A stretch of DNA of 23,087 bases from assembly GCA_964579845.1 (NCBI GenBank), contig CAZOHC010000017.1, positions 1 to 23,087 on the forward strand. Reading direction: 5' to 3'. Below the pieces are notes generated by a model, which saw only the letters and a program-made list of their open reading frames with translations, did no database searches and was not told where the DNA came from. Position 1 is the first letter of the stretch, and each line of letters begins with the position of its first letter. Made by a program: the position numbers and the translations under genes. Below, piece after piece: positions 12,987-21,468 of the stretch. Origin of the DNA: CAZOHC01 sp964579845 (GTDB lineage: Bacteria; Patescibacteriota; Microgenomatia; Levybacterales; UBA12049).

Positions 12987-14532
12987 GCAAATATATCTCT
13001 TTCTTATCCTGAGTTTTCTTGTTTCGATTATACCTGTGCTCTTTCTTTTCAGGGAAGGATTTTTTCTGAGTGATGACGGGGAGTGGATGGTCATTCGTTT
13101 CTCAGCGTTTTACCAAACCCTTCTTGATGGACAGATACCGCCGCGATTTTTCGGAAGACTGAATCATGGCTTCGGTTATCCGATCGGGACATTTTTATAT
13201 CCGGCATTTTTTTACTTCGCCACGCCGTTTAAGATCATCGGTCTGAACTTTCAGGAGTCGATAAAAGCTGTTATTATCCTTAGCTTTTTTTTCTCCGGTA
13301 TCGGTTCCTATCTCTGGCTCAGAGGACGATTCCCCCAGATGAATGCATTTATCGGTTCATGTATTTATGTTCTATTCCCGTACCATCTCTATGATCTCAC
13401 GGTCAGAGGATCAATCGGTGAACTGCTGGCGTTCGGGATTTTACCGTTTCTGCTTTTGAGTATCGATAAGAAAAACATGATCTTCGGAAGCTTTCTTTTT
13501 GGGTTATTGATTTTATCTCATAACTCTTTTGCCATGCTTATGACGCCGTTTCTACTTTTCTACACTTATTTGAGCGGAAGCAGGTCACTGCTGTTTTTGT
13601 ATCCGCTGGGATTACTGCTCTCAGCGTATTTCTGGCTTCCGTCGATACTGGAATTACCGATCACCGTCTTTTCAGATGTTACGATTTCTGATTGGAGAGA
13701 ATATTTCTTATCAGGAGACAATCTCAGTCTTGTCGGTTACACAGGACTTTTTCTATTTCTTATCAGTTTGTATCTGCTTTATCAGAAAAAACATACCGTT
13801 ACACTGTTTTTTGTCGGTAGCTTTTTTATCGGCATGTTCTTTGCTTCGTCATTATCTATACTTTTCTGGCACTTACCATTATTGCCGAAGCTCGTTCAGT
13901 TTCCCTGGAGGTTTTTGATACTCTGTGTATGGTCAGGCGGGTTTATCATTGCCCACTATCTCACAACACTTAGCGGGAAAAAACATACCATTGCTGTTCT
14001 CGTTGTTCTCATGCTGATCATCATTTCTGCCCTGCCGTATCTAAGCGCTTTCAGGCCGGTTAGTAGGGATGACGGGTATTACTATACGAACGAAGATACG
14101 ACGACGACACATGGTGAGTATATGCCTCGTTCAGTGAAAAAAATACCGCTCAGTCGTCCTGCTGAGAAAGTAGTTCTTACTGCCGGTCATGGTGAGATCA
14201 CCGAAGTGAGGGGTAACTCTTACGAAACAACGTTTCGCTTCGTTTCGACAGAATCAGCGACTGTAACAGTAAATACGATCGATTACCCGGGATGGAAGTT
14301 CGAGGTAAACGGGATGGTTTCAGATGCTACGCATAATGATGACGGGTATCTGACACTGCATCTTAAACCCGGAGACTACCTGATACAAACGATTTTTTCT
14401 GAGACACCGCTTCGGCTTGCCGCAAATAGTATCTCACTCATGACTGCGCTATTACTACTTGTCTACTGGATCATTCCCTCTAATGCGATCTTAAAAAAGC
14501 CGCCAGAATGGTACAATACATTGAAGAGATGA
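12961..14532 (+). CDS. PTPS-related polytopic membrane protein, probable GT-C enzyme
   Basis: The 523-residue protein has an N-terminal helix followed by SDDGEWMVIRF (37-47), GQIPPRFFGRLNHGFGYPIGTFLYP, a layout typical of the membrane proteins grouped under the 6-pyruvoyl-tetrahydropterin-synthase-related domain. That name is historical; the proteins look like GT-C transferases, with an acidic pair in the first outer loop. About twelve membrane segments precede an extracytoplasmic beta-rich tail with the DYPGWKFEVNG block, shared with its neighbours. The open frame extends back to 12880, but the extra part overlaps the YfhO gene by over 100 nt. ATG 12961 gives a normal basic N-terminus (MLKNIRKNKQ) and a 26-nt overlap; ATG 12955 is also possible. 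Confidence 0.75.
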   Translation: MLKNIRKNKQIYLFLILSFLVSIIPVLFLFREGFFLSDDGEWMVIRFSAFYQTLLDGQIPPRFFGRLNHGFGYPIGTFLYPAFFYFATPFKIIGLNFQESIKAVIILSFFFSGIGSYLWLRGRFPQMNAFIGSCIYVLFPYHLYDLTVRGSIGELLAFGILPFLLLSIDKKNMIFGSFLFGLLILSHNSFAMLMTPFLLFYTYLSGSRSLLFLYPLGLLLSAYFWLPSILELPITVFSDVTISDWREYFLSGDNLSLVGYTGLFLFLISLYLLYQKKHTVTLFFVGSFFIGMFFASSLSILFWHLPLLPKLVQFPWRFLILCVWSGGFIIAHYLTTLSGKKHTIAVLVVLMLIIISALPYLSAFRPVSRDDGYYYTNEDTTTTHGEYMPRSVKKIPLSRPAEKVVLTAGHGEITEVRGNSYETTFRFVSTESATVTVNTIDYPGWKFEVNGMVSDATHNDDGYLTLHLKPGDYLIQTIFSETPLRLAANSISLMTALLLLVYWIIPSNAILKKPPEWYNTLKR

Positions 14533-16256
14533 ATAAGCTAAAGAAAGTTATCATAGCGTATCAGGGGGCACTGCTTGTGTGTCTCCTGACTGTCTTTGCG
14601 ATACTACCGCTCTTTACTCCGGGTTTTTGGCCGATGCATGATGATGAACAGGTCGGAAGACTCTATGAGCTTGATAATGCGGTAAAAAACGGGCATATAC
14701 CGCCCCGAATTTCGACCAACTTAGGATTCGGCTACGGCTATCCACTCTTTAACTTTTACCCTTCATTTGTCTACTATTTCGCGGAAATATTTGTCTTGGT
14801 AGGATTTTCTTATATCACATCTATTGAACTCATGATCGCGACAGGATTTCTCGTGACTGCGCTTTTTATGTATCTTTTTGCGAAAGAATATCTCGGAACA
14901 GTAGGTGCAGTTGTTGCTTCCGTTGCCTATACTTATGCTCCGTATCATGCGGTCGATGTCTATGTCCGCGGTGCTCTACCTGAATTTTGGTCATTTGCGT
15001 TTATTCCGGCTATTTTCTGGGCGATAAAAAAACTGCATGATTCCGGTAAAACAATGTACCTCGTTTTCCTCGCTTTCTTCGTTTGTTTTTTGATTTTAAC
15101 CCATAATCTGGTGGCGTTGATGAGTGCGTTTTTTATCGGTGCATATTGTCTGTATCTTTTCATCAGAACAGAGAAGAAGTGGGAACTATTCAGGTCAGTG
15201 GCACTCGGCGGGCTCCTCGGCCTGCTTCTTTCGTCATACTTCTGGATTCCGTCATATTTCGAAAAACAATATACGATGATTGAGTTGTTGACGACAGAAT
15301 TGGCTGATTACACGCAGCATTTTGTCTATATCAGACAACTTTGGGATAGTCCGTGGGGGTACGGTGGGTCGCTTTATGGGCTTGATGATGGGATGTCTTT
15401 CCAAATCGGGAAAATTCATATCATACTTGCTGCGATCATGGGGGGAATTTCTTTTTACCTCATGAAGAAACGACGTCCGTACGCACCTATTATATTATTC
15501 TTTTTCCTCCTATTTGGACTCTCAGTCTTTTTTATCACGTTCTACTCAAAACCAATCTGGGATATTATTCAGCAATTCTCCTACATTCAATTTCCTTGGA
15601 GATTCTTACTATTCTCAGTTTTTTCAGGATCTTTCCTAGCAGGGAGTGTCGTGCTGCTTGTATCTTCACCTACTCATAAAAAAGTAGTAGCCGCCTGTAT
15701 TATCGTTTTGATGTTGTTTCTTTACGGTGGTTATTTTCAGCCTGCCAAGTACTTTACCGAGGTAACTGATGAAGATTACACTCGAGACGAGGTAATCCGC
15801 TGGAGAACAAGTATTATGGCATTTGAGTATGTACCGTACGGTATCGCGACAAAAACGTCAGCAGTCGGAACGACGATAATCGATATAGAGCCGAGTGAAG
15901 TCGCAGACGGAATGTACCAGGTTATTGAAGGAGATCTTATTGTTGAGGAGATAACGGATAAACCACATCGTAAAGAACTTTCTGTGACTGCAACAGAGTC
16001 AGGTATTCTTCGTCTGAATACGTTCTCTTTTCCCGGCTGGAAAGTCTTTCGAAACGGTCAGGAAATAGAGTACAATAATGATAATAAATTCAAGTTGATA
16101 ACCTTCCCGTTGCCTGCCGGATCTCATCAGATAACTGCAGAATTTACTGATACAACGATCAGAATGATAGGAAACCTGCTGTCTATCCTCGGAGTTATCA
16201 TTTCACTTGCCATAATTTTACGAATGATAAAACCGATCAGTAAAAAATCCAAATGA
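14529..16256 (+). CDS. PTPS-related polytopic membrane protein, second copy
   Basis: The 575-residue protein is a paralogue of the preceding one. HDDEQVGRLYELDNAV (37-52), GHIPPRISTNLGFGYGYPLFNFYP (55-78) and Y-x-PYHAVDVYVRGALPEFW are family blocks, with the acidic cluster in the first outer loop as the likely catalytic site. About twelve membrane segments are followed by a beta-rich extracytoplasmic domain with FPGWKVFRNGQ and FPLPAGSHQI, then a final helix. ATG 14529 overlaps the previous stop as ATGA; the open frame from 14508 is seven codons longer. A TACAAT at 14512-14517 could be a weak internal promoter. Probable role: outer-face sugar transfer from polyprenyl phosphate. Confidence 0.78.
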   Translation: MNKLKKVIIAYQGALLVCLLTVFAILPLFTPGFWPMHDDEQVGRLYELDNAVKNGHIPPRISTNLGFGYGYPLFNFYPSFVYYFAEIFVLVGFSYITSIELMIATGFLVTALFMYLFAKEYLGTVGAVVASVAYTYAPYHAVDVYVRGALPEFWSFAFIPAIFWAIKKLHDSGKTMYLVFLAFFVCFLILTHNLVALMSAFFIGAYCLYLFIRTEKKWELFRSVALGGLLGLLLSSYFWIPSYFEKQYTMIELLTTELADYTQHFVYIRQLWDSPWGYGGSLYGLDDGMSFQIGKIHIILAAIMGGISFYLMKKRRPYAPIILFFFLLFGLSVFFITFYSKPIWDIIQQFSYIQFPWRFLLFSVFSGSFLAGSVVLLVSSPTHKKVVAACIIVLMLFLYGGYFQPAKYFTEVTDEDYTRDEVIRWRTSIMAFEYVPYGIATKTSAVGTTIIDIEPSEVADGMYQVIEGDLIVEEITDKPHRKELSVTATESGILRLNTFSFPGWKVFRNGQEIEYNNDNKFKLITFPLPAGSHQITAEFTDTTIRMIGNLLSILGVIISLAIILRMIKPISKKSK

Positions 16257-16963
16257 AAAAATTATCATCACTTTCGATCTTCTTCCCGTTCTGGAACGAA
16301 GAAGAGAACATAGTAAACGTTGTAGAAAAAGCGATTCCGATTGCAGAGCAGGTGGCCTCAAAGTGGGAGATCCTCATGATTGATGACGGTTCGTCGGACA
16401 AAACAGCTGAGAAAGCTCGTAAGCTCGAGAAGAAGTATAACGGAGTTACACTCATATCACATCAAGTAAACAGGGGATATGGAGCTGCGTTACGAACTGG
16501 GTTTGATAATTCGAAATATGAGTATGTAGTTTTTACTGACGGTGATCTGCAGTTTGATTTCAGCGAAGTTGTAAAGCTCATCGAAAAAATTGGTGGAGCT
16601 GACATCGTGATCGGATTTCGGGAGAAGCGTGATGATACGTTCTTCAGACATATTCTCATGCTTTTACACAGAATTTGGTCTTTTATCTTCTTCGGTATTT
16701 TTGTTCGGGATATTGATTGTGGATTCAAGCTCTTCAGGAAAGATGCTCTTGAATTATTGTCTCCGCTTCGTTCTGAAGGAGCGATGATTACGACAGAGAT
16801 TCTGGCAAAGGCGAAAAATAAAAAGCTTAAAATTGCACAGGTCGGCGTCAGTCACTATTCCCGGAAGTACGGTGAATCAAGTGGCGGTAACGTATCAGTC
16901 ATAATTCGTGCAATGCTTGAGACGTTTATTCTTGTATGGGATATACGGAATAAAAAGTTTTAG
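16253..16963 (+). CDS. GT2 polyprenyl-phosphate glycosyltransferase
   Basis: The 236-residue GT-A fold enzyme has SIFFPFWNEEENI (8-20), MIDDGSSDKT (42-51), NRGYGAALRTGF (73-84), the metal-binding DGD (96-98) followed by LQFD, and RDIDCGFKLFRK. It is close to the DPM1/ArnC-type synthases that load a sugar on a polyprenyl phosphate. A hydrophobic stretch near residues 135-150 may dip into the membrane, but the two C-terminal helices of ArnC are absent. It overlaps the previous gene by ATGA and supplies a second lipid-linked donor in the same operon, which suggests the GT-C neighbours use more than one sugar. Confidence 0.88.
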   Translation: MKKLSSLSIFFPFWNEEENIVNVVEKAIPIAEQVASKWEILMIDDGSSDKTAEKARKLEKKYNGVTLISHQVNRGYGAALRTGFDNSKYEYVVFTDGDLQFDFSEVVKLIEKIGGADIVIGFREKRDDTFFRHILMLLHRIWSFIFFGIFVRDIDCGFKLFRKDALELLSPLRSEGAMITTEILAKAKNKKLKIAQVGVSHYSRKYGESSGGNVSVIIRAMLETFILVWDIRNKKF

Positions 16964-16989
16964 CATATACCGTCAACATCATTACTATT

Positions 16990-18450
16990 ATGGAAGAACT
17001 TGATATTGCAACAGTCAGTAAACGATCGATTAAAGGCGTCTTTGCTTTTGTCTCCCGATCTGTTGTGATCCAGGTCATTAACTTTATCAGGGACTTTACG
17101 CTTGCGATACTGCTCCTTCCGACTGTCTACGGCGTATATTACGTGGTTGAATCCTTTATCGCGATCATCTCCTATTTCTCGGATATCGGATTTGCGGGTG
17201 CATTAATTCAGAAAAAAGAAGCTCCGACAGATGAGGAACTGAGAACTTCATTCACCGTGCAGCTTTTTTTAACACTCTGTATCGTGGCTATTGTTTTGAC
17301 ATTCTCAAATGTGATTGCTGGGTTTTTTAACTTCCCCAGAGACGGAGTCATGTTACTCCAAGCATTTGTGGTTGCTTTTTTTCTTTCCTCACTGAAAACT
17401 ATTCCCTCAGTGCTTCTTGAGCGAAACCTCGAGTTCGGTAAGTTTGTCATCCCGCAAGTCGTTGAGACGCTCTTTTATACGATTACCGTCTTAACACTGG
17501 CATTTAAAGGGTTCGGTATCGCCAGTTTTACCTACGCTGTGTTAGTACGTGCTGTTGTCGGATTGATAACTATGTATCTGATTAAACCCTGGAAGATTGG
17601 CTTTGCCTTCTCACGACCTGCACTATCAGAACTTCTTCGGTTCGGTGTTCCGTTTCAGGCAAACAGTATGCTTGCGTTGGTAAAAGACAATTTATTGATA
17701 ATCTTCTTGGGACGCATTCTTCCGCTTTCTGAAGTAGGGTATATTTCATTCGCACAAAAGTGGGCATTTACGCCGCTCAGGTTAGTCATGGATAATATAA
17801 TCCGTGTAACCTTTGCTTCTTTTTCGAGGCTGCAACATGATAAACAGGCTCTCGGTCGGGCTTTTGAAAAATCCTTGACTGCCGGAACATCTCTTATCTT
17901 TCCGTCTCTGATCGGACTTGTGATCGTAATCCCGTACTTTATCTCACTCATTCCTAATTATGCGAAGTGGGAACCTGCGTATGCCTCGCTGGTGTTCTTT
18001 GCACTGAATGCAGTCTTGGCAGCTGTCCTGGTGCCGCTAACAAACCTCTTGAATGCAATCGGTAAAATTAAAATCACTCTGTACTTTATGATTCTTTGGA
18101 CGGTTATGACCTGGGTCCTGACACCGCTTGCGATTTCACTGATCGGATTCAGCGGATTTCCACTGGTATCAGCATTGGTAAATATCTCGGTAGTAGGTGT
18201 TGTATTCATTGCAAAACGATTTCTCCCTTTCAGTGTTATAAAAGCGATTCGATTTCCGACGATCGCTGCTTCTATTATGGGTGTGTCACTTTATGTGCTG
18301 ACCACTCTACTTCCTGAGAACTTTTATACAGTAGCGTTTCTGATCATCTTCGGATTTATTCTCTATGCCGGGATATTACTGCTTCTTGATCGCAAACAAA
18401 TATTTTCAGACTTTCGCTATATTAAAAATACATTACTGAAATCATCCTGA
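16990..18450 (+). CDS. Wzx-type polysaccharide flippase (MOP superfamily)
   Basis: The 486-residue polytopic protein has the N-terminal signature of the polysaccharide-export MOP family: a basic segment SKRSIKGVFAFVSRSVVIQVINFIRDFTLAILL followed by a helix with the GxxG-rich YFSDIGFAGALIQKK block, and then LLRFGVPFQANSMLAL at about 215-230. About twelve to fourteen membrane segments are seen. It should flip an undecaprenyl-linked oligosaccharide from the inner to the outer leaflet. The adjacent cytoplasmic glycosyltransferases are its likely suppliers. A 26-nt gap precedes it and only 2 nt separate it from the next gene. No Wzy polymerase was identified with confidence, although one of the polytopic neighbours might act as ligase or polymerase. 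Confidence 0.88.
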   Translation: MEELDIATVSKRSIKGVFAFVSRSVVIQVINFIRDFTLAILLLPTVYGVYYVVESFIAIISYFSDIGFAGALIQKKEAPTDEELRTSFTVQLFLTLCIVAIVLTFSNVIAGFFNFPRDGVMLLQAFVVAFFLSSLKTIPSVLLERNLEFGKFVIPQVVETLFYTITVLTLAFKGFGIASFTYAVLVRAVVGLITMYLIKPWKIGFAFSRPALSELLRFGVPFQANSMLALVKDNLLIIFLGRILPLSEVGYISFAQKWAFTPLRLVMDNIIRVTFASFSRLQHDKQALGRAFEKSLTAGTSLIFPSLIGLVIVIPYFISLIPNYAKWEPAYASLVFFALNAVLAAVLVPLTNLLNAIGKIKITLYFMILWTVMTWVLTPLAISLIGFSGFPLVSALVNISVVGVVFIAKRFLPFSVIKAIRFPTIAASIMGVSLYVLTTLLPENFYTVAFLIIFGFILYAGILLLLDRKQIFSDFRYIKNTLLKSS

Positions 18451-18452
18451 CT

Positions 18453-19364
18453 ATGAAACACGTTGTCATCTCACTTATCACCTATAAAAATCACGAAACA
18501 ACGGTACTCTGCCTGAAATCATTAGAAAAGATGCAGACTGATGAACTTACTGTTTCTATACTGGTCGTGAATAACGACACGGAAAAGGATTTTTCATATG
18601 AATGGAAGAAAGAAGGCGATTTTCAGATTATAAATCATAAAAATAATTCAGGATTTGCAGGCGGTCATAATATCTCTCTGGCATATGCACTTGAAAAACG
18701 TGCTGATTATGTCTTGGTATTAAATAACGATACGTATCATGACCCGCACTTCCTTACTCACTTAGTCGAGGCAGCTGAAAAACATAAAACAGGCGGTGTC
18801 TTCGGACCGAAAATTTACTTTGCTGAGGGACATGAGTTTCATAAAAACAAGTACACTGAACATGAGAAAGGACGTGTGCTATGGTATGCCGGAGGAGAGA
18901 TAGATTGGGAAAATATGCTCCTTACGCATAGAGGTGTGGATGTTGTTGATGATGGTACCTATGATGAGGTAGACGAGACGGATTTCGTAAGTGGTTGTTG
19001 CATGCTCTTACGGACGGAAGCAATCCGAGCTACCGGTGTGTTCGATGAACGATATTTTCTTTACCTTGAGGATAGTGATCTGAACATGCGGATCAAAAAA
19101 GCAGGATACGGTATCTACTTTGTTCCGTCTTCATTTATCTGGCATGAAAATGCCGGGTCAACCGGCGGCTCAGGGTCATCACTTCAGGATTATTTCATCA
19201 CCCGAAACAGATTACTTTTCGGGTATACATACGCACCTTTGCGTACGAAGATCGCACTTTGTAGAGAAAACATTCGTCTCCTTCTGCGTGGAAGAATGTG
19301 GCAGAAGCGGGGTATTATCGATTATTACCGAAAACGTTTCGGAAAAGGAAGTTTTCATCTATGA
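18453..19364 (+). CDS. GT2 glycosyltransferase, rhamnosyltransferase-like
   Basis: The 303-residue cytoplasmic GT-A fold protein has VISLITYKNHE (5-15), VVNNDTEK, NNSGFAGGHNISLAYAL (64-80), the metal-binding NND (91-93), and an acceptor-site block DFVSGCCMLLRTEAIRATGVFDERYFLYLEDSDLNMRIKKAGY. That set, with ED in YLEDSDL as catalytic base, is typical of the RfbF/WcaE-like rhamnosyl- or related transferases. It probably extends the lipid-linked oligosaccharide before flipping. It starts 2 nt after the flippase stop, and its own stop overlaps the next ATG as ATGA. The last 60 residues are basic and could hold it at the membrane. Confidence 0.88.
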   Translation: MKHVVISLITYKNHETTVLCLKSLEKMQTDELTVSILVVNNDTEKDFSYEWKKEGDFQIINHKNNSGFAGGHNISLAYALEKRADYVLVLNNDTYHDPHFLTHLVEAAEKHKTGGVFGPKIYFAEGHEFHKNKYTEHEKGRVLWYAGGEIDWENMLLTHRGVDVVDDGTYDEVDETDFVSGCCMLLRTEAIRATGVFDERYFLYLEDSDLNMRIKKAGYGIYFVPSSFIWHENAGSTGGSGSSLQDYFITRNRLLFGYTYAPLRTKIALCRENIRLLLRGRMWQKRGIIDYYRKRFGKGSFHL

Positions 19365-20119
19365 CGAAGATTACAGGCATAGTCTTAGCAAAAAATGAAG
19401 AAGCGATGATCGGTGCATGTCTCGAGACACTTTCATTTTGTGACGAAGTACTTGTTATCGATTCTGGGTCGAATGATAAAACAGTTTCGATCGCGAAGGA
19501 AAAAAAAGCCATAATATTTGAAGAATTATCAAATAATTTTGCAGCCAAAAGAAACCTGGGTCTAAAAAAAGCCTCCGGAGACTGGGTTTTCTATGTTGAT
19601 GCTGACGAGCGCGTCTCTGATGAGCTCGTAGCAAGTATCAAGCATCAAGTAGCAATGGATGATCAACAATTTTCTGTATTTCGGGTGAAGAGAAAGAATT
19701 TTTATCTGGGAAAGAATCCCTGGCCGAGAATTGAATATATGGAGCGACTCTTTAAGAAAAATGCTCTAAAAGGATGGAAAGGAGTACTCCACGAAAGTCC
19801 TCAAATCGCAGGATCTGTCGGTACACTGGATGGGTATCTCTTGCACTATACACATCGAAACCTATCGCATATGGTTGAGAAGACAAACACGTGGTCTGAT
19901 ACTGAAGCAAAACTCCGGTTTGACGCACGTCATCCTGATATGTCCTGGTGGCGTTTTTTACGGGTAATGGTTTCTGCATTTTTTGATTCTTACGTGAGAC
20001 AGGGAGGATTTCGTGCCGGAACCGTGGGAATCATTGAGAGTATCTACCAAGCGTTCAGTTCCTTTATAACCTATGCCAAGCTCTGGGAACTTCAGGAGAA
20101 AAGGAAAGAGAAGTCATGA
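19361..20119 (+). CDS. GT2 glycosyltransferase, WaaE/KdtX-like
   Basis: The 252-residue cytoplasmic transferase shows ITGIVLAKNEEAMIGACLETLSFCDEVLVIDSGSNDKT (4-41), NNFAAKRNLGLKKASGDWVFYVDADERV (58-85, metal-binding DAD at 80-82) and the later WKGVLHES block. This is the WaaE/KdtX-like GT2 subgroup, members of which add glucose or heptose-linked sugars in LPS core or related glycans. No LPS is expected in this lineage, so the acceptor is probably a polyprenyl-linked oligosaccharide. The frame opens upstream at 19298, but ATG 19361 overlaps the previous stop as ATGA and begins right at the GT fold, so it is preferred. Confidence 0.88.
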   Translation: MTKITGIVLAKNEEAMIGACLETLSFCDEVLVIDSGSNDKTVSIAKEKKAIIFEELSNNFAAKRNLGLKKASGDWVFYVDADERVSDELVASIKHQVAMDDQQFSVFRVKRKNFYLGKNPWPRIEYMERLFKKNALKGWKGVLHESPQIAGSVGTLDGYLLHYTHRNLSHMVEKTNTWSDTEAKLRFDARHPDMSWWRFLRVMVSAFFDSYVRQGGFRAGTVGIIESIYQAFSSFITYAKLWELQEKRKEKS

Positions 20120-21273
20120 AGAGAAAGATTCTTTTTATTCTTGCAGTTCTCCTTATTTTTTTTCAGTCAGGCGTAACCATTTTCCATGAGCGGGAAAAAT
20201 TTTTCTCAGACGGATATTGGGTGACCTACCCTGCTCTGAAAGAAGCATATAATAATTCTCAGTATGCGAAGAAACATAACCCTGAGATTATGCCTGATGA
20301 GGTGTTTGAACAATTCGCAGGCGGTGCATTCTTGCGGGGGTTAAATCCCATACTCATTGTTCATGACCATCCGCCGCTATCACGCTACATTGTCTCATTC
20401 TCAATACTTCTGTTTGATAATCCTCACGTGATTATACTACCGTTTCTGCTGCTGAGCGCGCTTGGGCTCTACCTCCTTACAAAAACAGTTATAAAAAATC
20501 CATTTATTGCTTTGATTCCTCTCGCTCTTTTTGTGAACGAGCCGATTTTTATCAGTAAATTCATATATTCACCGCTTGCAGAGGCGATGCAGCTTCCATT
20601 TATTTTCTTTGCCTTTTATTTCTTTATACGAGGTTTATCATCCAAAAATGATCTTTTGTGGTTTGCTGCGTGTTCACTCATGATCGGCGGGGTGATCAGT
20701 ACCAGATTTTTCATTCTCGGAGCCGCGATAACAGGAAGTATGGGATTATATTTACTTATTACGCATAAAATAGATCGGAAGATGATTCGTTTTGTCGTGA
20801 GTCTGCCGCTTGCATTACTTGTTTTACTTGCTTCTTATTTCCGCACCATGCAGTTAGGTGCTACCCCGATTGAAATACTCAGCATACAAAAGTACATTCT
20901 TGCATATCATCAGTCAAAATTTATTCTTCCGTTTACCTTTTGGGATCTTCTTCTTTTTAACAGATGGCATACCTGGTGGGGTGATCGAGCGATTATCAAA
21001 GATACTTCCTGGATCCTTTCATGGCCGCTTGCAACGCTCGGAACATTCGGACTGCTGGTGAAATCCGTCAGGAATAAATTTGCCCATACCACAGAGCCGG
21101 AAAAGATTCTTTTATTGTGGGTCTTAGTCCACATGATTATGCTCTCAACAGGGTATACATCGTCCCGATACTTTCTCCCCCTTATTCCGTTACTGTATAT
21201 TTTGGCGTGTTCATTTTTTTATAAGCTGCTTAAGAGCTATGTATCTGATCGGAAGGCACATAAAAAGACGTGA
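20116..21273 (+). CDS. GT-C membrane glycosyltransferase with HDHPPL motif
   Basis: The 385-residue polytopic protein has an N-terminal membrane helix, an acidic residue in the first outer loop (SDGY, D32) and HDHPPLSRY (83-91), a PMT/ArnT-like second motif. About nine to ten hydrophobic segments follow. The loop between the first two helices is unusually long and includes a predicted helix with many charged residues (41-68). The fold is probably GT-C, but similarity to named families is weaker than for the PMT-like gene at 9064. It overlaps the previous gene by ATGA and is the last gene of the tightly packed run; a stem-loop follows immediately. Confidence 0.7.
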   Translation: MKRKILFILAVLLIFFQSGVTIFHEREKFFSDGYWVTYPALKEAYNNSQYAKKHNPEIMPDEVFEQFAGGAFLRGLNPILIVHDHPPLSRYIVSFSILLFDNPHVIILPFLLLSALGLYLLTKTVIKNPFIALIPLALFVNEPIFISKFIYSPLAEAMQLPFIFFAFYFFIRGLSSKNDLLWFAACSLMIGGVISTRFFILGAAITGSMGLYLLITHKIDRKMIRFVVSLPLALLVLLASYFRTMQLGATPIEILSIQKYILAYHQSKFILPFTFWDLLLFNRWHTWWGDRAIIKDTSWILSWPLATLGTFGLLVKSVRNKFAHTTEPEKILLLWVLVHMIMLSTGYTSSRYFLPLIPLLYILACSFFYKLLKSYVSDRKAHKKT

Positions 21274-21325
21274 AAACGATTCAAAACGGTGCAAGATAGG
21301 CTGAACATTGCTCCCTTCGTTTTCA
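21271..21325 (+). other. Two-tier stem-loop after the GT-C gene
   Basis: TGAAAACGA (21271-21279, containing the stop codon) pairs with TCGTTTTCA (21317-21325) over 9 bp. Inside it GGTGCAA (21288-21294) pairs with TTGCTCC (21308-21314) at 6 of 7 positions. It lies exactly at the end of the operon, yet no U-tract follows (AAATAAAATAAG). It may be a 3' stabiliser or an atypical terminator. Confidence 0.4.
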
Positions 21326-21432
21326 AAATAAAATAAGTATAATACCTAACGTAGCATTCATTAAGAAACGTTTTAAGTGCTAAATCAACCTAATCTAGAT
21401 TTGAAAATTACGGTAGGTATACACCTGAGTTT

Positions 21433-21462
21433 TTGCTAAATGAATGCGCAGTGGTATACAAT
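21433..21462 (+). promoter_or_regulatory. Promoter of the GT4 gene
   Basis: TTGCTA (21433-21438), an 18-nt spacer and TACAAT (21457-21462) form a moderate promoter with predicted start at 21469, the G of the GTG start codon. An overlapping extended -10, TGGTATACA (21452-21460), would start two bases earlier. Another TATAAT (21338-21343) lies further upstream without a good -35. Confidence 0.55.
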
Positions 21463-21468
21463 AGATGT

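Noticed and set aside
14512..14517. TACAAT as an internal promoter before the second PTPS-related gene
   Set aside because: No -35, and the ATGA overlap already explains expression; kept only as a remark.
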